Below, piece by piece: positions 1-10,800 of a stretch of 64,000 nt of DNA. Position 1 is the first letter of the stretch. Every line of letters begins with the position of its first letter. The notes under the pieces were generated by a model. It saw only the letters and a list, made by a program, of their open reading frames with translations. It had not been told where the DNA came from and did no database searches. Position numbers and translations under genes: made by a program. The stretch is from positions 1,674,001 through 1,738,000 of the forward strand of contig NZ_LN879502.1 of NCBI RefSeq assembly GCF_001499655.1, written 5' to 3'. This stretch comes from Candidatus Protochlamydia naegleriophila. Its GTDB lineage: Bacteria > Chlamydiota > Chlamydiia > Chlamydiales > Parachlamydiaceae.

Positions 1-1021
1 AATTATTCCATTCTTCTTTTGCCTTGGCAAACCATTGATTATAAATCTCTGGATCTTGCTTTTCTAAGGCACGCGTAGAAAGCTCTTGATTATTGAAGTA
101 CCAAATCACATTAGCAACGGCTTGACGCGCCTTGTCTAACTGGATTTGATTGTCATCTAGACGCGTGTTGATCTGATTGTACTCATCAAGCGTCTCTTTG
201 TAGTTGCGGACACTGCGCAGCTTGGTCAAACGGATGTGATCTTCTTCCTGATTCAATTCGTCAACTATCGTACGCAAATTGTCAAGCGCATGACCATAAA
301 CCGTGAGCTGCTGAAAAGGCGACATCGATGCCGCACTGATTTCGGCCACATCTTTATCTATCGTTTTAAGCGTTTGTTTAATCGTCTCAGATCCAATGCC
401 CAAAGCTGGCGATCGAAAGTTTCTCAATAAATCATTGATCGAATTACCGAAATTTTTTAAAGAATCTTCCGTTGCATTTTGGCGAAGGGTGGTAAATTCT
501 TTTTGTAAAGCCGCTAAGCTGTCCACATTGGATTTCGCGATGTTCTTAATGACCACGCTTTGATCTTCGTCAGGCGTGTTATATAAATCATCAACAACAA
601 CATATCCACCCTTAGGAACAGGAAGTCCGCTCAACTGTAAAAACATACTAGCTGAATCGGTAACTTTGGACTTAAGCGTTTTAATCTCGCTTTTGACGCG
701 AACCTGCTCAGACTTTAGCTCATGATTTGTGTCAAGAAGCTCTAAGTACTTGTAGCGAGTTTTCCCCTCTTCGGTCAAACGATCCCTAAACTTACCACTA
801 AAAGTGACTAAATTGTCATTTAAAGCAATCTTGCGGCTATCTTCTGGCTGCAAAAGCTGTAAATTGACAAGATGCTCTAGCTGATAGCTAAAAGACACTT
901 TGGCAAATTTGGTATCGATAAAATTTTGCACCATTAAGGCAAACAAAAAAGCGGCCATAAGGAACCAAACGAAGCTGTTTGATATCCCTTTCTTAAAGTC
1001 TTGCTTATTATCGTCTGGCAT
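1..1021 (-). CDS. ftsH: ATP-dependent zinc metalloprotease FtsH, N-terminal part (runs off window)
   Basis: The open frame starts at an ATG (1021-1019) preceded by AGGAA and stays open to the window edge, giving about 340 residues. A transmembrane segment sits at residues ~15-33 (SFVWFLMAAFLFALMVQNF). It is followed by a long, charged, helical stretch that would be periplasmic. The AAA and protease domains would lie outside the window, so FtsH is inferred from the single N-terminal membrane anchor, the long extracytoplasmic region typical of chlamydial FtsH, and the position next to tilS as in Chlamydia (CT840-CT841). FtsH degrades misfolded membrane and some cytosolic proteins. It is transcribed from its own promoter (1105-1133) behind the tilS terminator. 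Confidence 0.72.
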   Translation of the reverse strand, partial: MPDDNKQDFKKGISNSFVWFLMAAFLFALMVQNFIDTKFAKVSFSYQLEHLVNLQLLQPEDSRKIALNDNLVTFSGKFRDRLTEEGKTRYKYLELLDTNHELKSEQVRVKSEIKTLKSKVTDSASMFLQLSGLPVPKGGYVVVDDLYNTPDEDQSVVIKNIAKSNVDSLAALQKEFTTLRQNATEDSLKNFGNSINDLLRNFRSPALGIGSETIKQTLKTIDKDVAEISAASMSPFQQLTVYGHALDNLRTIVDELNQEEDHIRLTKLRSVRNYKETLDEYNQINTRLDDNQIQLDKARQAVANVIWYFNNQELSTRALEKQDPEIYNQWFAKAKEEWNN

Positions 1022-1104
1022 AATTTCCTAACATTCGATTTAACGATCTTTCATCTATCTACAGATGGAAAAAGATCACATAAAAGTTGCATATTGATTT
1101 ATTG

Positions 1105-1133
1105 ATTCTATCACAGGAGGTATTCGCTTTCAA
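1105..1133 (-). promoter_or_regulatory. Sigma-66/70-type promoter of ftsH
   Basis: On the minus strand the -35 element TTGAAA (1133-1128) and the -10 element TAGAAT (1110-1105) are separated by exactly 17 bases. Transcription would begin near 1098, leaving a leader of about 75 bases before the ftsH ATG. It lies downstream of a hairpin that should end the tilS transcript. Confidence 0.65.
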
Positions 1134-1290
1134 CAAGGAATTCTAATTTAAAAAAAATTCTAGCAACCTCGAATTGTATTTAGACTTGAATGTGAACCCG
1201 TCACCCTCAAATCTAATGTAAAAGCTGAGTTGAGATCTATCGCATAAACCCCCTCCGAAATTGGCGAATTTGATGGCAACCTTCGCAAAA

Positions 1291-1317
1291 ACAGCATTGC
1301 GACAAGCAATGACTGTG
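1291..1317 (-). terminator. Intrinsic terminator after tilS
   Basis: On the minus strand a stem ACAGTCATTGC/GCAATGCTGT with a five-base loop is followed by a run of T. It lies about 115 bases beyond the tilS stop and before the ftsH promoter, so it separates the two transcription units. Confidence 0.6.
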
Positions 1318-1433
1318 CTCATCGTAAGGATTTAATTCAATGGCTTTAACACCCTCTTTTCCAGCTTTTACTTAAAAACAATCTCCAAAACCAAATCTCC
1401 CATCAAAAGATCCACCTTTAAAGGCCACCTCAT

Positions 1434-2774
1434 TTATTCGCGCGACAGTTGCACTTCAAGGCACTCGTCGCCCTCCTCTAATGTAAAGTCCGCCCGCCCC
1501 GTTAAAAACTCATGGAAAATGGAGTCTCCCCGCCAAATAACAGGAAAATAAGAACGCAGGAAAGCCGGAACCTTATGCTTTGTCCAGAAGCGATCAATAG
1601 GTGTCGAATGAAGCGTTCGGCAAGCTTTCAAAAGGGGCGGCCCCAGATGGTAGTCGCCTAAAGGAAGGCAAACCCGCATCAGACCGATCCACCCCTCTTT
1701 CCAGGAAGAGGCGCACTGCGAGGAGAGAAAAGAGCGCTTTTGCATCCCAATTTTCCACGCCCCATTCGCCACCGCACGCTCTTCTTGCAGCAATGGGATG
1801 GAATCGCTCCAGTGCGATTCTTTTAAAGAAGGTAAAAGAAAAAGACACTGCCGATCAATCACAAGGCCTTTTCCACCAATTTCAAGAATGACATTTGACT
1901 CATTCTTAAAGAAAGCCTCTCCTGCACGCTTTAGAATGAAACGAGATAAAGGAAATCCTTCTTTCTCGCAAATTAAACGAAGCAAATACTTTATTTCTGC
2001 AAAAGGCAGCACGACATGCTGCAAATTCAAATAGGAACCAAATGGTCCTCGCACGATGCAATCCAAATAGGGCGATAGCTTCTCATAAAAATACTTTTTC
2101 AATTCTTGCATTTCATCACTTAGATAAAGCAAAGCACTGTCGACCCGTTTGCCAAACGTTTGATTTAACTGTGGAATCATTGTTTGCCGCATGCGAGCCC
2201 GCAAAAACCGTTCATCGCTATTCGTGTCATCTTCAAAGGGAACTAGATGTCGATCGTTTAAAAACACATACACGTCTTTTTTTGAAATCGAAAGCAAAGG
2301 ACGCAAATAACGAATCCCTTGCAGCCACGTTTCGCTTTGCAGACCTGTAAAATGCGACCAATGGGAACCTTCTAAAACTCGCTTTAAAATCGTTTCAACC
2401 TGGTCATCTTGTTGGTGAGCTAGCATCACGCCTTGAAATCCATGCTGGTGGCTTAACTCATAAAAAAATTGTTGTCTCGCTTCCCGGCAAACTGCTTCTA
2501 GATTTCCAACTAACGAGGAAGGATTTAACGCCCTTTCATGATAAGGAATTTGATATCCCTCAACGAGCCGCTTCAAAGCACGTGCTTCTGCCCCACTTTC
2601 AGTACGCCAGCCATGGTCCACATGGGCCACATGAAAAGTAACCAATCCTTGACGCTGCCCTTCGAGTAAACAATAAAAGAGAGAGAGAGAATCAGCTCCG
2701 CCCGAAAGACCAAGTAAGATGGGCTTGGAAGAGCCGCAATAAACCTTTAAAAATTGTACAACAGTCGTAAGCAT
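1434..2774 (-). CDS. tilS: tRNA(Ile)-lysidine synthase TilS
   Basis: TilS modifies the wobble cytidine of the CAU-anticodon tRNA-Ile to lysidine so that it reads AUA. The N-terminal PP-loop SGGADS is clear, followed by VAHVDHGWR, EALHQQDDQ-type (AHQQDDQVET) and RPLL motifs typical of the family. At about 446 residues it resembles the long E. coli-type enzyme, with C-terminal substrate-binding domains. The frame is open to an upstream ATG at 2804, but that start would overlap the preceding gene. The ATG at 2774 lies 4 bases after that gene's stop and puts the PP-loop close to the N-terminus, so I prefer it. It forms an operon with the upstream GYF_2 protein. Confidence 0.9.
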   Translation of the reverse strand: MLTTVVQFLKVYCGSSKPILLGLSGGADSLSLFYCLLEGQRQGLVTFHVAHVDHGWRTESGAEARALKRLVEGYQIPYHERALNPSSLVGNLEAVCREARQQFFYELSHQHGFQGVMLAHQQDDQVETILKRVLEGSHWSHFTGLQSETWLQGIRYLRPLLSISKKDVYVFLNDRHLVPFEDDTNSDERFLRARMRQTMIPQLNQTFGKRVDSALLYLSDEMQELKKYFYEKLSPYLDCIVRGPFGSYLNLQHVVLPFAEIKYLLRLICEKEGFPLSRFILKRAGEAFFKNESNVILEIGGKGLVIDRQCLFLLPSLKESHWSDSIPLLQEERAVANGAWKIGMQKRSFLSSQCASSWKEGWIGLMRVCLPLGDYHLGPPLLKACRTLHSTPIDRFWTKHKVPAFLRSYFPVIWRGDSIFHEFLTGRADFTLEEGDECLEVQLSRE

Positions 2775-2778
2775 GTAT

Positions 2779-3117
2779 TTATTGGTGCAACTGATAAAAA
2801 ACATAGATGAGAATGAGGATGAGCAAGAGAATCCATAAAAAAAATTGCGAGGGATCTTCCTGTATAATCAATGTCGCCTGCTCAGAGGAGTCCGAGCCCA
2901 GTGGTTGCGTATTCGGATCTTCGTGCAATGGCTTGCTTTCCGGCTCATCTTTAAAAATAAATTTTAATTCAGGAATAAAGCGGATGGCAACCCATTCCAA
3001 GAATCCAGGCTTCCAAACGAGCGTATCGGGGGTAACGCGCGAATCGGCTTTCAACTCAAGAGGTGTAAAAGGCCCTTCCTTGCTACCATCAATTAAAATG
3101 TACCACTCTTGTTTCAT
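2779..3117 (-). CDS. GYF_2-domain protein with C-terminal membrane anchor
   Basis: The protein is about 112 residues. Residues ~3-60 match the GYF_2 (DUF4339) pattern: EWYILIDGSKEGPFTPLEL, then a TLVWKPGFLEWV block. An acidic linker follows, and a single hydrophobic segment (FFLWILLLILILIYVF) ends the chain, so it is probably tail-anchored in the inner membrane with the domain in the cytoplasm. The frame extends upstream to a TTG at 3153, but the ATG at 3117 has GGGA just before it and starts immediately ahead of the domain. GYF_2 domains are thought to bind proteins or lipids; the partner is unknown. It is cotranscribed with tilS. Confidence 0.7.
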   Translation of the reverse strand: MKQEWYILIDGSKEGPFTPLELKADSRVTPDTLVWKPGFLEWVAIRFIPELKFIFKDEPESKPLHEDPNTQPLGSDSSEQATLIIQEDPSQFFLWILLLILILIYVFYQLHQ

Positions 3118-3444
3118 TTTCCCACTGAATCTGAAAAGCTTTGATTTTTTCAATACGGCATTGTTTTATTGTATCAAATTCAGCCATTATTTACTCTATT
3201 TATACTTTATTCACTTGAATTTGCGATACTTCAGTAAAAAAACTACAACTTTTGCACAAAATTACTAAAAGATTTGTTTTATCGAGCCTCTATCTTATCC
3301 ATTGAAACTCGTCATAAGATGAACAACTCGAACCCGTTTTGATGCATTAACTTGTTTAAGTTATTTTGAGCATAAACCTTGTTTAAGAAGAGGATTGCTA
3401 ACACCCTCTAAGATTCAAGCAAAAATACGTATGGAATAGAATCT
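3118..3444. other. Divergent intergenic region
   Basis: This AT-rich stretch separates the minus-strand GYF_2/tilS operon from the plus-strand permease operon. A weak candidate promoter for the permeases is TTGATG-17-TATTTT near 3338-3367. I see no gene or strong repeat here. Confidence 0.4.
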
Positions 3445-4596
3445 GTGATCCCCCTACTTTGGCGCTATTCAATTGGTCATTTCTTAAAAATTACGCTTGC
3501 TTGCGTCTTAGCATTCATTGCCATTTTGCTAACCATGCGATTGGACGAAATCGCCCATTTTGCCGCACTTGGAGCCCCTCTTTCCTATATTTTGCTATTC
3601 GCTTTCTATCAAATTCCTTATATCCTGCCCATAGCTTTACCCCTGTCTTGCCTAATTGCGTCGCTCATCTTTGTCCAACGCTTATCTAATACTCACGAGT
3701 TGACAGCCCTCAGAGCATGCGGATTTGCCCTGCGCGATTTAATAGCCCCGATCCTTATAACAGCTGCTTTTCTCTCGCTTTTTAATTTTTGGATGGTTTC
3801 GGAGGTCGCGACTCAGACGCATCTACAAACAAACCTGCTAAAAAGCGAACTGCGCTCTATCAATCCACTTTTGCTACTAAACAATAAACACTTAATGCGT
3901 CTCAAAGGTCTTTACTTTGAGTCGCTTGGGCCATCGCGTGTTGGGGAATCAGCGTCCGATGCCATTCTTGCCATCCCTAGTAAACATCATCAGCGCTTGA
4001 ATCTTTTAATTGCCCAGCACCTTAAGGCATCCCCTTCCGTCTTCATTGGTCAAGGAGTCACCCTTTTAACCAGCTCGGCTAGTGATCAAGCAGAAGCATT
4101 CGACGACCTTCTGATTGAAAATATGGAAGAATCCATCACCCACGTCGAAGATTTTTCTCAAGTCCTACAAAAGAAGGTCTGGACCATTAACAATGATTAC
4201 TTAAAACTTCCCCTTCTTCTCATCCGCTCTCAAGAACAGCGGGAAGCTCTCAATCAGGCCAAGCTGGACAATAGCGATAAGAATCAGATCAAACTCCTAG
4301 AGGGACAGCTCAACCGCAGCCACTCTGAGATAGCCAAGCGACTATCCATAGCTCTTGCCGTGATTAGTTTTACTTTGATGGGGACGGCTTTCGGCTTAAA
4401 CATTAGCCGCCACCGCAAACACCGTAGCCTCATTCTCGTCATTTTATTCACAACAACCTACCTGGTTGCCTTTTTTGTCGCTAAAGGGCTCGATCAACAA
4501 TTTCACCTTTCTGCTACGCTTTACTTAGCTCCGCTTATCGTCATCGCCTTACTATCGATTTTTGTTATCAACCGCGTCAGCAAAGGAATTGAATGA
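3445..4596 (+). CDS. LptF/LptG (YjgP/YjgQ) family permease, first gene
   Basis: The protein is 383 residues with a GTG start. It has the family topology: hydrophobic segments near residues 13-35, 45-72 and 95-120, a large soluble periplasmic part, then three C-terminal membrane segments (~290-380). With the next gene it should form the LptFG transmembrane part of the ABC transporter that extracts LPS from the inner membrane. LptB and LptC are not in this window. The two genes overlap by 4 bases (ATGA), so they are translationally coupled. I recall the same tandem pair beside tilS in Chlamydia (CT838/CT839). I cannot say which of the two is LptF and which LptG. Confidence 0.85.
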   Translation: MIPLLWRYSIGHFLKITLACVLAFIAILLTMRLDEIAHFAALGAPLSYILLFAFYQIPYILPIALPLSCLIASLIFVQRLSNTHELTALRACGFALRDLIAPILITAAFLSLFNFWMVSEVATQTHLQTNLLKSELRSINPLLLLNNKHLMRLKGLYFESLGPSRVGESASDAILAIPSKHHQRLNLLIAQHLKASPSVFIGQGVTLLTSSASDQAEAFDDLLIENMEESITHVEDFSQVLQKKVWTINNDYLKLPLLLIRSQEQREALNQAKLDNSDKNQIKLLEGQLNRSHSEIAKRLSIALAVISFTLMGTAFGLNISRHRKHRSLILVILFTTTYLVAFFVAKGLDQQFHLSATLYLAPLIVIALLSIFVINRVSKGIE

Positions 4597-5687
4597 TGTT
4601 CAAAATGATTTGGGAACGCTATTTCCTGCTCGAATTCATCAAAGTCTTTTTCTTATTTCTTTGCTGTTTTTACGGCCTCTACGTATTAATCGACTACGCG
4701 AGCCATACAAGCGCCCTTCCTCATCATCAAATTCAACTGCATTGGCAGGAACTTAGCCGTTACTACCTCTTTGTCTTTGCGAGCCGTGCCGAAATTTTGA
4801 TTCCCTTAGCCCTCCTCATTGCTTTTGTCAAAACCGTCTGCACTCTAAATTCCCATCAAGAGCTTGTAGCTCTCATGGCAGGTGGAATCAGTTTAAAGAG
4901 GCTCATGCGTCCTTTTATCTTCATTGCCCTGGTTTGCATGGCCTTGCTATACCTCAACGAACAGATTCTAATGCCTCCGGCCCTTAAGAAATTAAGGCGT
5001 ATGGAAGATGCCACTAAGCATCAAAAAGTGCGCCACACACCAGAAGTAGCCGTTAAGCATGTGATTTTAGAAGATGGCTCTTTACTGCTCTTCCAGCTTT
5101 ATGATTTAGCCAAGGAACAATTTTTCGACGCATACTGGATTGAATCTGTCGACAGTATTTACCGCATTAAATTCTTGTCGCCACAAACAGTTGCGCCGAT
5201 TGGCTACTTTGTAGACCACCTCATCCGGCAGCCAAACGGTGAACTTCTTCAAAAAGCAGCTTACAAGCAGCATGAATTCAAAAAAATGCGATTCAACTCT
5301 GAAATCCTACAATCCACGATCATGGATCCAGACGTTTTATCGATTACTGAACTGGCGGCTCAGCAACCCGCTTCTTTAATTAATTTGAACGAAAAGGAAA
5401 GCAAAATGGCAAGCGCATTTTATTGGAAGCTTCTCATGCCATGGCTTTGTTTATTGGCTATTTTAGCACCAGCTCCCATTTGCGTCCGCTTTTCGCGCCA
5501 GCTTCCCGTTTTCTTTATTTACATTGGTTGTTTATTCAGCCTCATTGCTTTTTACATGCTAATGGACGCCGCACAAGTCGTGGCAAAAAGGCAAGTGATT
5601 CCTCCAGTATGGGCCATTGGCGTTCCTTTTCTCGGAATTTTCGGGTTCTTTGGCTATCGCTTTACAAAAATGAATAGGGCGTGTTGA
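4593..5687 (+). CDS. LptF/LptG (YjgP/YjgQ) family permease, second gene
   Basis: The protein is 364 residues and shares the family pattern: N-terminal membrane segments (~12-35, ~60-85, ~105-128), including the conserved HQELVALMAGGISLKRLMRP block, then a periplasmic beta domain and C-terminal membrane segments (~275-355). It starts inside the stop of the previous gene. It is the partner subunit for LPS transport to the outer membrane. Its presence agrees with a chlamydial LPS/LOS-containing outer membrane. Confidence 0.85.
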   Translation: MMFKMIWERYFLLEFIKVFFLFLCCFYGLYVLIDYASHTSALPHHQIQLHWQELSRYYLFVFASRAEILIPLALLIAFVKTVCTLNSHQELVALMAGGISLKRLMRPFIFIALVCMALLYLNEQILMPPALKKLRRMEDATKHQKVRHTPEVAVKHVILEDGSLLLFQLYDLAKEQFFDAYWIESVDSIYRIKFLSPQTVAPIGYFVDHLIRQPNGELLQKAAYKQHEFKKMRFNSEILQSTIMDPDVLSITELAAQQPASLINLNEKESKMASAFYWKLLMPWLCLLAILAPAPICVRFSRQLPVFFIYIGCLFSLIAFYMLMDAAQVVAKRQVIPPVWAIGVPFLGIFGFFGYRFTKMNRAC

Positions 5688-5766
5688 ATTTAAATAGACT
5701 TCCTTTTAGCATGATTCTCATTTCAATTTTTTACCATCTAATCTACTTACTTAAAGTGCATCTACT

Positions 5767-7032
5767 ATGCGTGCTTGGTTATTACTCTTTTTTTGTACAG
5801 TCAGTCTTTACAACTCTCCGCTCCACGCTAAACTCAGTCTAGAGGAATGCCAAACGATTGCTTTAGAAAACAATGAAAAAAAGACTCTGGCGGATATTAG
5901 AGCGCTCATTGCTTATGACAAGATTGACGAGGCGCGCAGCACTGGCCGCCCGCAGTTAAGTGCTCAAGCCGACTATATGACTTCTGGTAATGCAAAGGAG
6001 TGGCGCCACAACAAAGGCAACAGGCATGCCAGGGTTTCTCTCGTCATCCCACTTGTCAACTTTGGATTGACACGCGAAGCTGTTAAGTCACAGAAAAAGC
6101 TCTATTCTTCAGCATTACACGCAATGGATCAGGTAGAACAAACCCTTCTCTATTCTGTCAACGAAGCCTATTTCGAGTTGCTCATTTATCAAAAATTGGA
6201 ATGGGTTGTTCAAGAGTCTATTCGCTCCCTCGATCAGCAGTTGCAAGTCACCCAAGACTTTTTATCACAAGGGCTCGTACACCGCAATGAAGCTCTTGTA
6301 GTTGAAGTACAGCTGGCCCAGCTTCATCAAGATTTGATGGAAGCGCGCTTTCACATTGAGCTCGCCACGACGCGCCTCAATCGCCTCATGGGATTAGACC
6401 TTGCGGCTCAAACTGAAATTGAAGACTTGCTGCCAGATCAGTGTCCAGAAGATTGCCTAAATGAGCTAATTGGAGCGGCTAAAATCAATCATCCAGATCT
6501 TTTGGCTCTGCAAGAGCAAATCAAAGCGGCTCAACATGGATACAAGGCAGAGAAGGCCAATCTCTACCCTAACATTTATGCTTTTTCCAACTACAGCACA
6601 ACATCTGACTATGCCCTCCCCTATCGCCAAGGATTAGATGCCGGCATCGGCGTCGATTTCAATTTGTATGATGGAGGCAATACCAATGCCAGACTAAAAC
6701 GAATAAAAAAAGAAGTGAATGAACTAGAATGGCGCTATCAACAGCTGGAAAAAGACATTGAATTCAACATTCGTTCGGCATTTTTATCCATTAAGACAGC
6801 CCGGGGAAAAATTCCTGTAGCCCTGAAAGGAGTGAATTTAGCCGAAGAAAATTTAGCCTTGACCAAGAACTTATTTGAAGAAGGCCTTGTTACCAATATT
6901 GACGTCATCAATGATGATGAGAGCCTCTCTCAAGCCCGTGTTAGCTATTATAAAGCCCTCTATACTTTTCACCAGTCTAGGGCTAATTTGATTTACTCTG
7001 CAGGAATGATGTATAAAAAAGGATGTCTCTAA
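5767..7032 (+). CDS. TolC-family outer-membrane efflux channel
   Basis: The protein is 421 residues with a signal peptide (residues 1-21, cleavage after LHA). Two related halves carry long helical heptads and the OEP-type segments LSLEECQTIALENN near the N-terminus and FNLYDGGNTNARLKR in the second half. It would form the trimeric outer-membrane duct for the adaptor and RND pump encoded just downstream. The adaptor gene starts 1 base after this stop, so the three genes are one operon. The substrate is unknown. Confidence 0.88.
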   Translation: MRAWLLLFFCTVSLYNSPLHAKLSLEECQTIALENNEKKTLADIRALIAYDKIDEARSTGRPQLSAQADYMTSGNAKEWRHNKGNRHARVSLVIPLVNFGLTREAVKSQKKLYSSALHAMDQVEQTLLYSVNEAYFELLIYQKLEWVVQESIRSLDQQLQVTQDFLSQGLVHRNEALVVEVQLAQLHQDLMEARFHIELATTRLNRLMGLDLAAQTEIEDLLPDQCPEDCLNELIGAAKINHPDLLALQEQIKAAQHGYKAEKANLYPNIYAFSNYSTTSDYALPYRQGLDAGIGVDFNLYDGGNTNARLKRIKKEVNELEWRYQQLEKDIEFNIRSAFLSIKTARGKIPVALKGVNLAEENLALTKNLFEEGLVTNIDVINDDESLSQARVSYYKALYTFHQSRANLIYSAGMMYKKGCL

Positions 7033-7033
7033 A

Positions 7034-7852
7034 ATGTTAAAAAAGCTAATCAATCGACAAATCCCTACTTTGGCGACTTTTTTTCTGCTATACCAGTCCC
7101 AGCTATGGAGTCAGCCCTTTGAATTTTCAACTGTTGGTAATGTCTATCCCTCATCCAAAAGTACCATTGGAAGCCAGGTCGTTGGACGGATCGACTATCT
7201 TTACGTAGAAGTTGGCCAAGAGGTCTCAAAAGGGCAGCCGATCGTTGCAATTGATCCGACCTTTTTTCAAATCGACTTAGCTAAAAAAAATAGCATTCTA
7301 GAATCTGCCAAAATCGACTTAGCCGATGCAGAAACTAACTACTTGCGCATGAAAAGGCTATGGGAAAAAAATAATGGACAAACACCTTCAGTTTCTTTGA
7401 AGAAATTCGAAGAGGCAAAGTCAAAATATGATCTTGCCCATGCACAGGTAAAGCAAGACGAGGAAGAAGTCCGTAGAGCTCAAGCGAATTTAAATGAAAC
7501 AGTCATCCGCGCTCCATTTGATGGAGTTGTTTCCAAAAAGCTCGTCGACCAAGGCGAGTCAATTTCTGCTGTACCTGCAACCCCCATCATCGAAATGCAG
7601 TCTTTGACCCCTGTTTATCTTGAATTTTCGATTCCCCAAGTCTACTTGAATAACGTTCAAGTTGGGACTCCCATTCAGTTTGAAGTCGAAGGAACAGGCC
7701 AAGCGCACTATGCAGCTAAAATTGACTTAATTTATCCTTGCCTTGATGAGGCTACCCGCTCTATTCGCTGCCGTGCCATCATAAGCAATCAAGACAGAAA
7801 AATTCTTCCTGGCTCTTTTGCCAAAATTTTGATTAAAGGAAATAAATCGTGA
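7034..7852 (+). CDS. RND efflux periplasmic adaptor (membrane fusion protein)
   Basis: The protein is 272 residues with a signal peptide and no lipobox. The biotinyl-lipoyl-like half motif (VEVGQEVSKGQPIVAIDP) is near residue 60, followed by a coiled-coil hairpin (~80-155), the returning lipoyl half (TVIRAPFDGVVSKKLVDQGE) and a beta-barrel. It is short for the family, so the membrane-proximal domain is reduced. It bridges the TolC-like channel and the pump. Its stop overlaps the pump's GTG start by 4 bases. Confidence 0.85.
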   Translation: MLKKLINRQIPTLATFFLLYQSQLWSQPFEFSTVGNVYPSSKSTIGSQVVGRIDYLYVEVGQEVSKGQPIVAIDPTFFQIDLAKKNSILESAKIDLADAETNYLRMKRLWEKNNGQTPSVSLKKFEEAKSKYDLAHAQVKQDEEEVRRAQANLNETVIRAPFDGVVSKKLVDQGESISAVPATPIIEMQSLTPVYLEFSIPQVYLNNVQVGTPIQFEVEGTGQAHYAAKIDLIYPCLDEATRSIRCRAIISNQDRKILPGSFAKILIKGNKS

Positions 7853-10800
7853 TTCTCTCAGATCTCTCTGTTAAACGCCCAGTCTTCATTACCATGATCA
7901 TGCTTGCGCTCGTTGTATTTGGAACGATCGCCTTTAAAGAGCTGGGTGTGGATTTATTTCCCAAAGTTGATTTTCCAGTTATCACGATTGTTTCAACTCT
8001 GCCAGGAGCCGATCCAGAAACAATAGAAAAGTCGGTCACAGAAATCATCGAAGAAGCCGTTTCAAACATAAGTTCGATTAAGCATCTTCGTTCAACAAGC
8101 GCCGAAGGAATTTCGCAAATAGCCATCGAATTCGATCTGGAGAAAAACGTCGATATCGCTTATCAGGAAGTCCAGGCTAAACTCGGGACTGTTCGCCAAG
8201 AACTTCCAAGCGATCTTAAAGACATCATCATTGAAAAGTTCGACATTGACTCCGCCCCTATCATGGCTGTTGTTATTTCTGGCGACCAGCCTATTCAAAA
8301 TCTTTCAAAAATTGCTGAAAAAACGATTAAAGACCGCCTCCAACAAGTCCAAGGCGTTGGCCAAATCAAGATTGTTGGAAAACAAGATCGCAATATTTGG
8401 ATCTATTTGGATCCCTACAAACTAGAAGGCTTGCATCTGTCGGTTCAAGATGTCATTCAATCTATCCGCACTCAACACATCGAATTCCCAGGCGGGCGTA
8501 TCGAAACAGGCAGCCACGAATTGCCTGTTAAGATCAAAGCCGAATTTGACGAAGCGCAAGATCTGGCCTCTATCGTAGTCGCTTACCAAAATGGTTATCC
8601 AATCAAGATCGCCGACGTAGGCAGAATTGTCGATGGACTGGAAGAGCAGCGCACATTAGCCCGTTTAGATGAACAACATGCTGTGGCACTGATCGTGAGA
8701 AGACAGTCCGGAACCAATACGGTAACTGTTGCCAAAGAGGTAAAAAAAGCCATTGAGCAGTTAAAAGGAAGCTTAGCCGCTCAAGGCATCAAAACAGAAA
8801 TTGCCCAAGACTTGTCTGTCTTTATTGAACATTCAATCGAAGAAATTGAGTTTCACTTGATCTTTGGAGGCGCGCTCGCCGTTGTCATCGTTTTCCTATT
8901 CTTGAGAAACTTCCGCATTACGCTCATCAGCGCTCTGGCCATTCCCATCAGCGTCATCGCAACCTTTACTCTTTTAAAATGGATGGATTTCACCCTTAAT
9001 ACGATGACGATGCTGGCTCTTTCATTATCGATCGGTATTTTGATTGATGACGCCATCGTGGTCGTTGAAAATATCTACCGCCATTTTAGAAAAAGCAATA
9101 ATGCAGAAAAGGCTGCGATGGTTGGAACACAGGAGATCGGACTTGCAGCCTTTGCCATTACGATGTCGATCGTTGCGGTATTTTTGCCTGTTGCCTTCAT
9201 GAAAGGATTGATCGGCCGCTTTTTCTACCAATTTGGCTTGACTGTCACATTTGCTGTCTTGATCAGCCTCTTTGTCGCGTTTACTTTGACGCCTATGCTG
9301 TCGGCTAAGTTCCTAAAAATTTCAAACTCTAATAACTTTTTATCGCGCTGGATTGGAAACTGTTTGCATGCTTTAGATAACAGCTATGAGTCTGTTTTAA
9401 CTGGAGCCCTTCGTTTTCGAAAAACGACTCTGCTCGTTGCATTTAGCCTTCTTTTTTTAACGCTCTATATGGGCCAGTATGTCCGATCAGAATTTGTTCC
9501 TTTAGAAGACCGCAGCGAATTCTTCGTCAAGGTTAGAACCCCGCTCGGCTCATCGCTTGTCATAACCGATGACGTTCTGAAAAACGTTCGCGCTAAAATT
9601 CAAGGCCAGGATTGGTTTCGCTACAGCTTCACAACCATCGGCAATGACAGCTTCAACAAGGTCAATGAGGGCGGAATCTATATCAAGATGACGGATAAAG
9701 CCGCTCGGGATATTAGCCAAACAGATGCCATGAAATGGGTGCGTGATGAGCTTGCGGGCATGCAAAATCTTAAAATCAGCGTCGAACCGGTTCAGGCCAT
9801 TTCCGGCGGTGGAGTAAGAAATGCTGCCATCCAACTCGACATCAAAGGGCATGACCTCGATAAAATTGAAAGCATTGCTCAGAGTCTTATGACAAAGCTT
9901 GAAGGTCAAGAAGGCTATGTTGACCTAGATACCTCTTATGAAACTGGAAAGCCAGAGATCGAGGTTCTCATCAAGCGTAATCAGGCTTTTGCCATGGGAG
10001 TAGCCCCGGCTGTTATAGCTCAAGCTATTAAGCCTTTAATTGGAGGAACTGACATCAGCAAGTTCCGAGCTGATGGAGAGCGCTACAACATCACAGTCAG
10101 ACTGCAAGAGGCATTCAGAAATAAGAGCCGCGATTTGCTAAACCTGGCTGTGCGCAATGACCGAGGCAACTTAGTCAAACTCGATCATTTGATCGATATC
10201 GAAGAAAAGCAAGGCCCGGTCCAGATCAACCGCTACAATCGCTTCCGCATTATTTCTCTCTACAGTAATTTGAGAACCGAGCAAAAAGTATTGGGTGAAG
10301 CGATCAATGAAATCACTTCATTTATTAAAGAAATCGATCTTCCACCCGGCTATAGCGTTCAGTTTTCTGGTAACGCAGAATCGATGAAAGAGTCTTTTAA
10401 CAATCTTTTATTTGCTCTCTTTTTGGCTGTCATTGTCGTTTACATGGTTTTAGCCTCTCAATTTGAAAGCTTCGTTCAGCCGTTTATTATCATGCTTTCT
10501 GTGCCATTCTCAATCGTAGGAGCTCTCGGCATCTTGGTGCTCACCAAGTCGACTCTTAGCATTTTCACGATCATCGGTATCATCATGTTGATGGGACTCG
10601 TAACAAAAAACGCGATCTTGCTAATCGACTACATCAACACATTGCGCGTGAGAGATGGATTAGAGATTAAGATAGCTATTTTGCAGGCTGCACCGACAAG
10701 GCTTCATCCGATTTTGATGACAACCCTTGCCATGGTATTTGGAATGCTTCCCATTGCCTTGAGCAATGGACCTGGATCTGAATCTCGCGCACCAATGGCT

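Noticed and set aside
1601-2350. Several plus-strand frames of 80-100 residues opposite tilS
   Set aside because: Shadows of a clear TilS coding sequence on the other strand.
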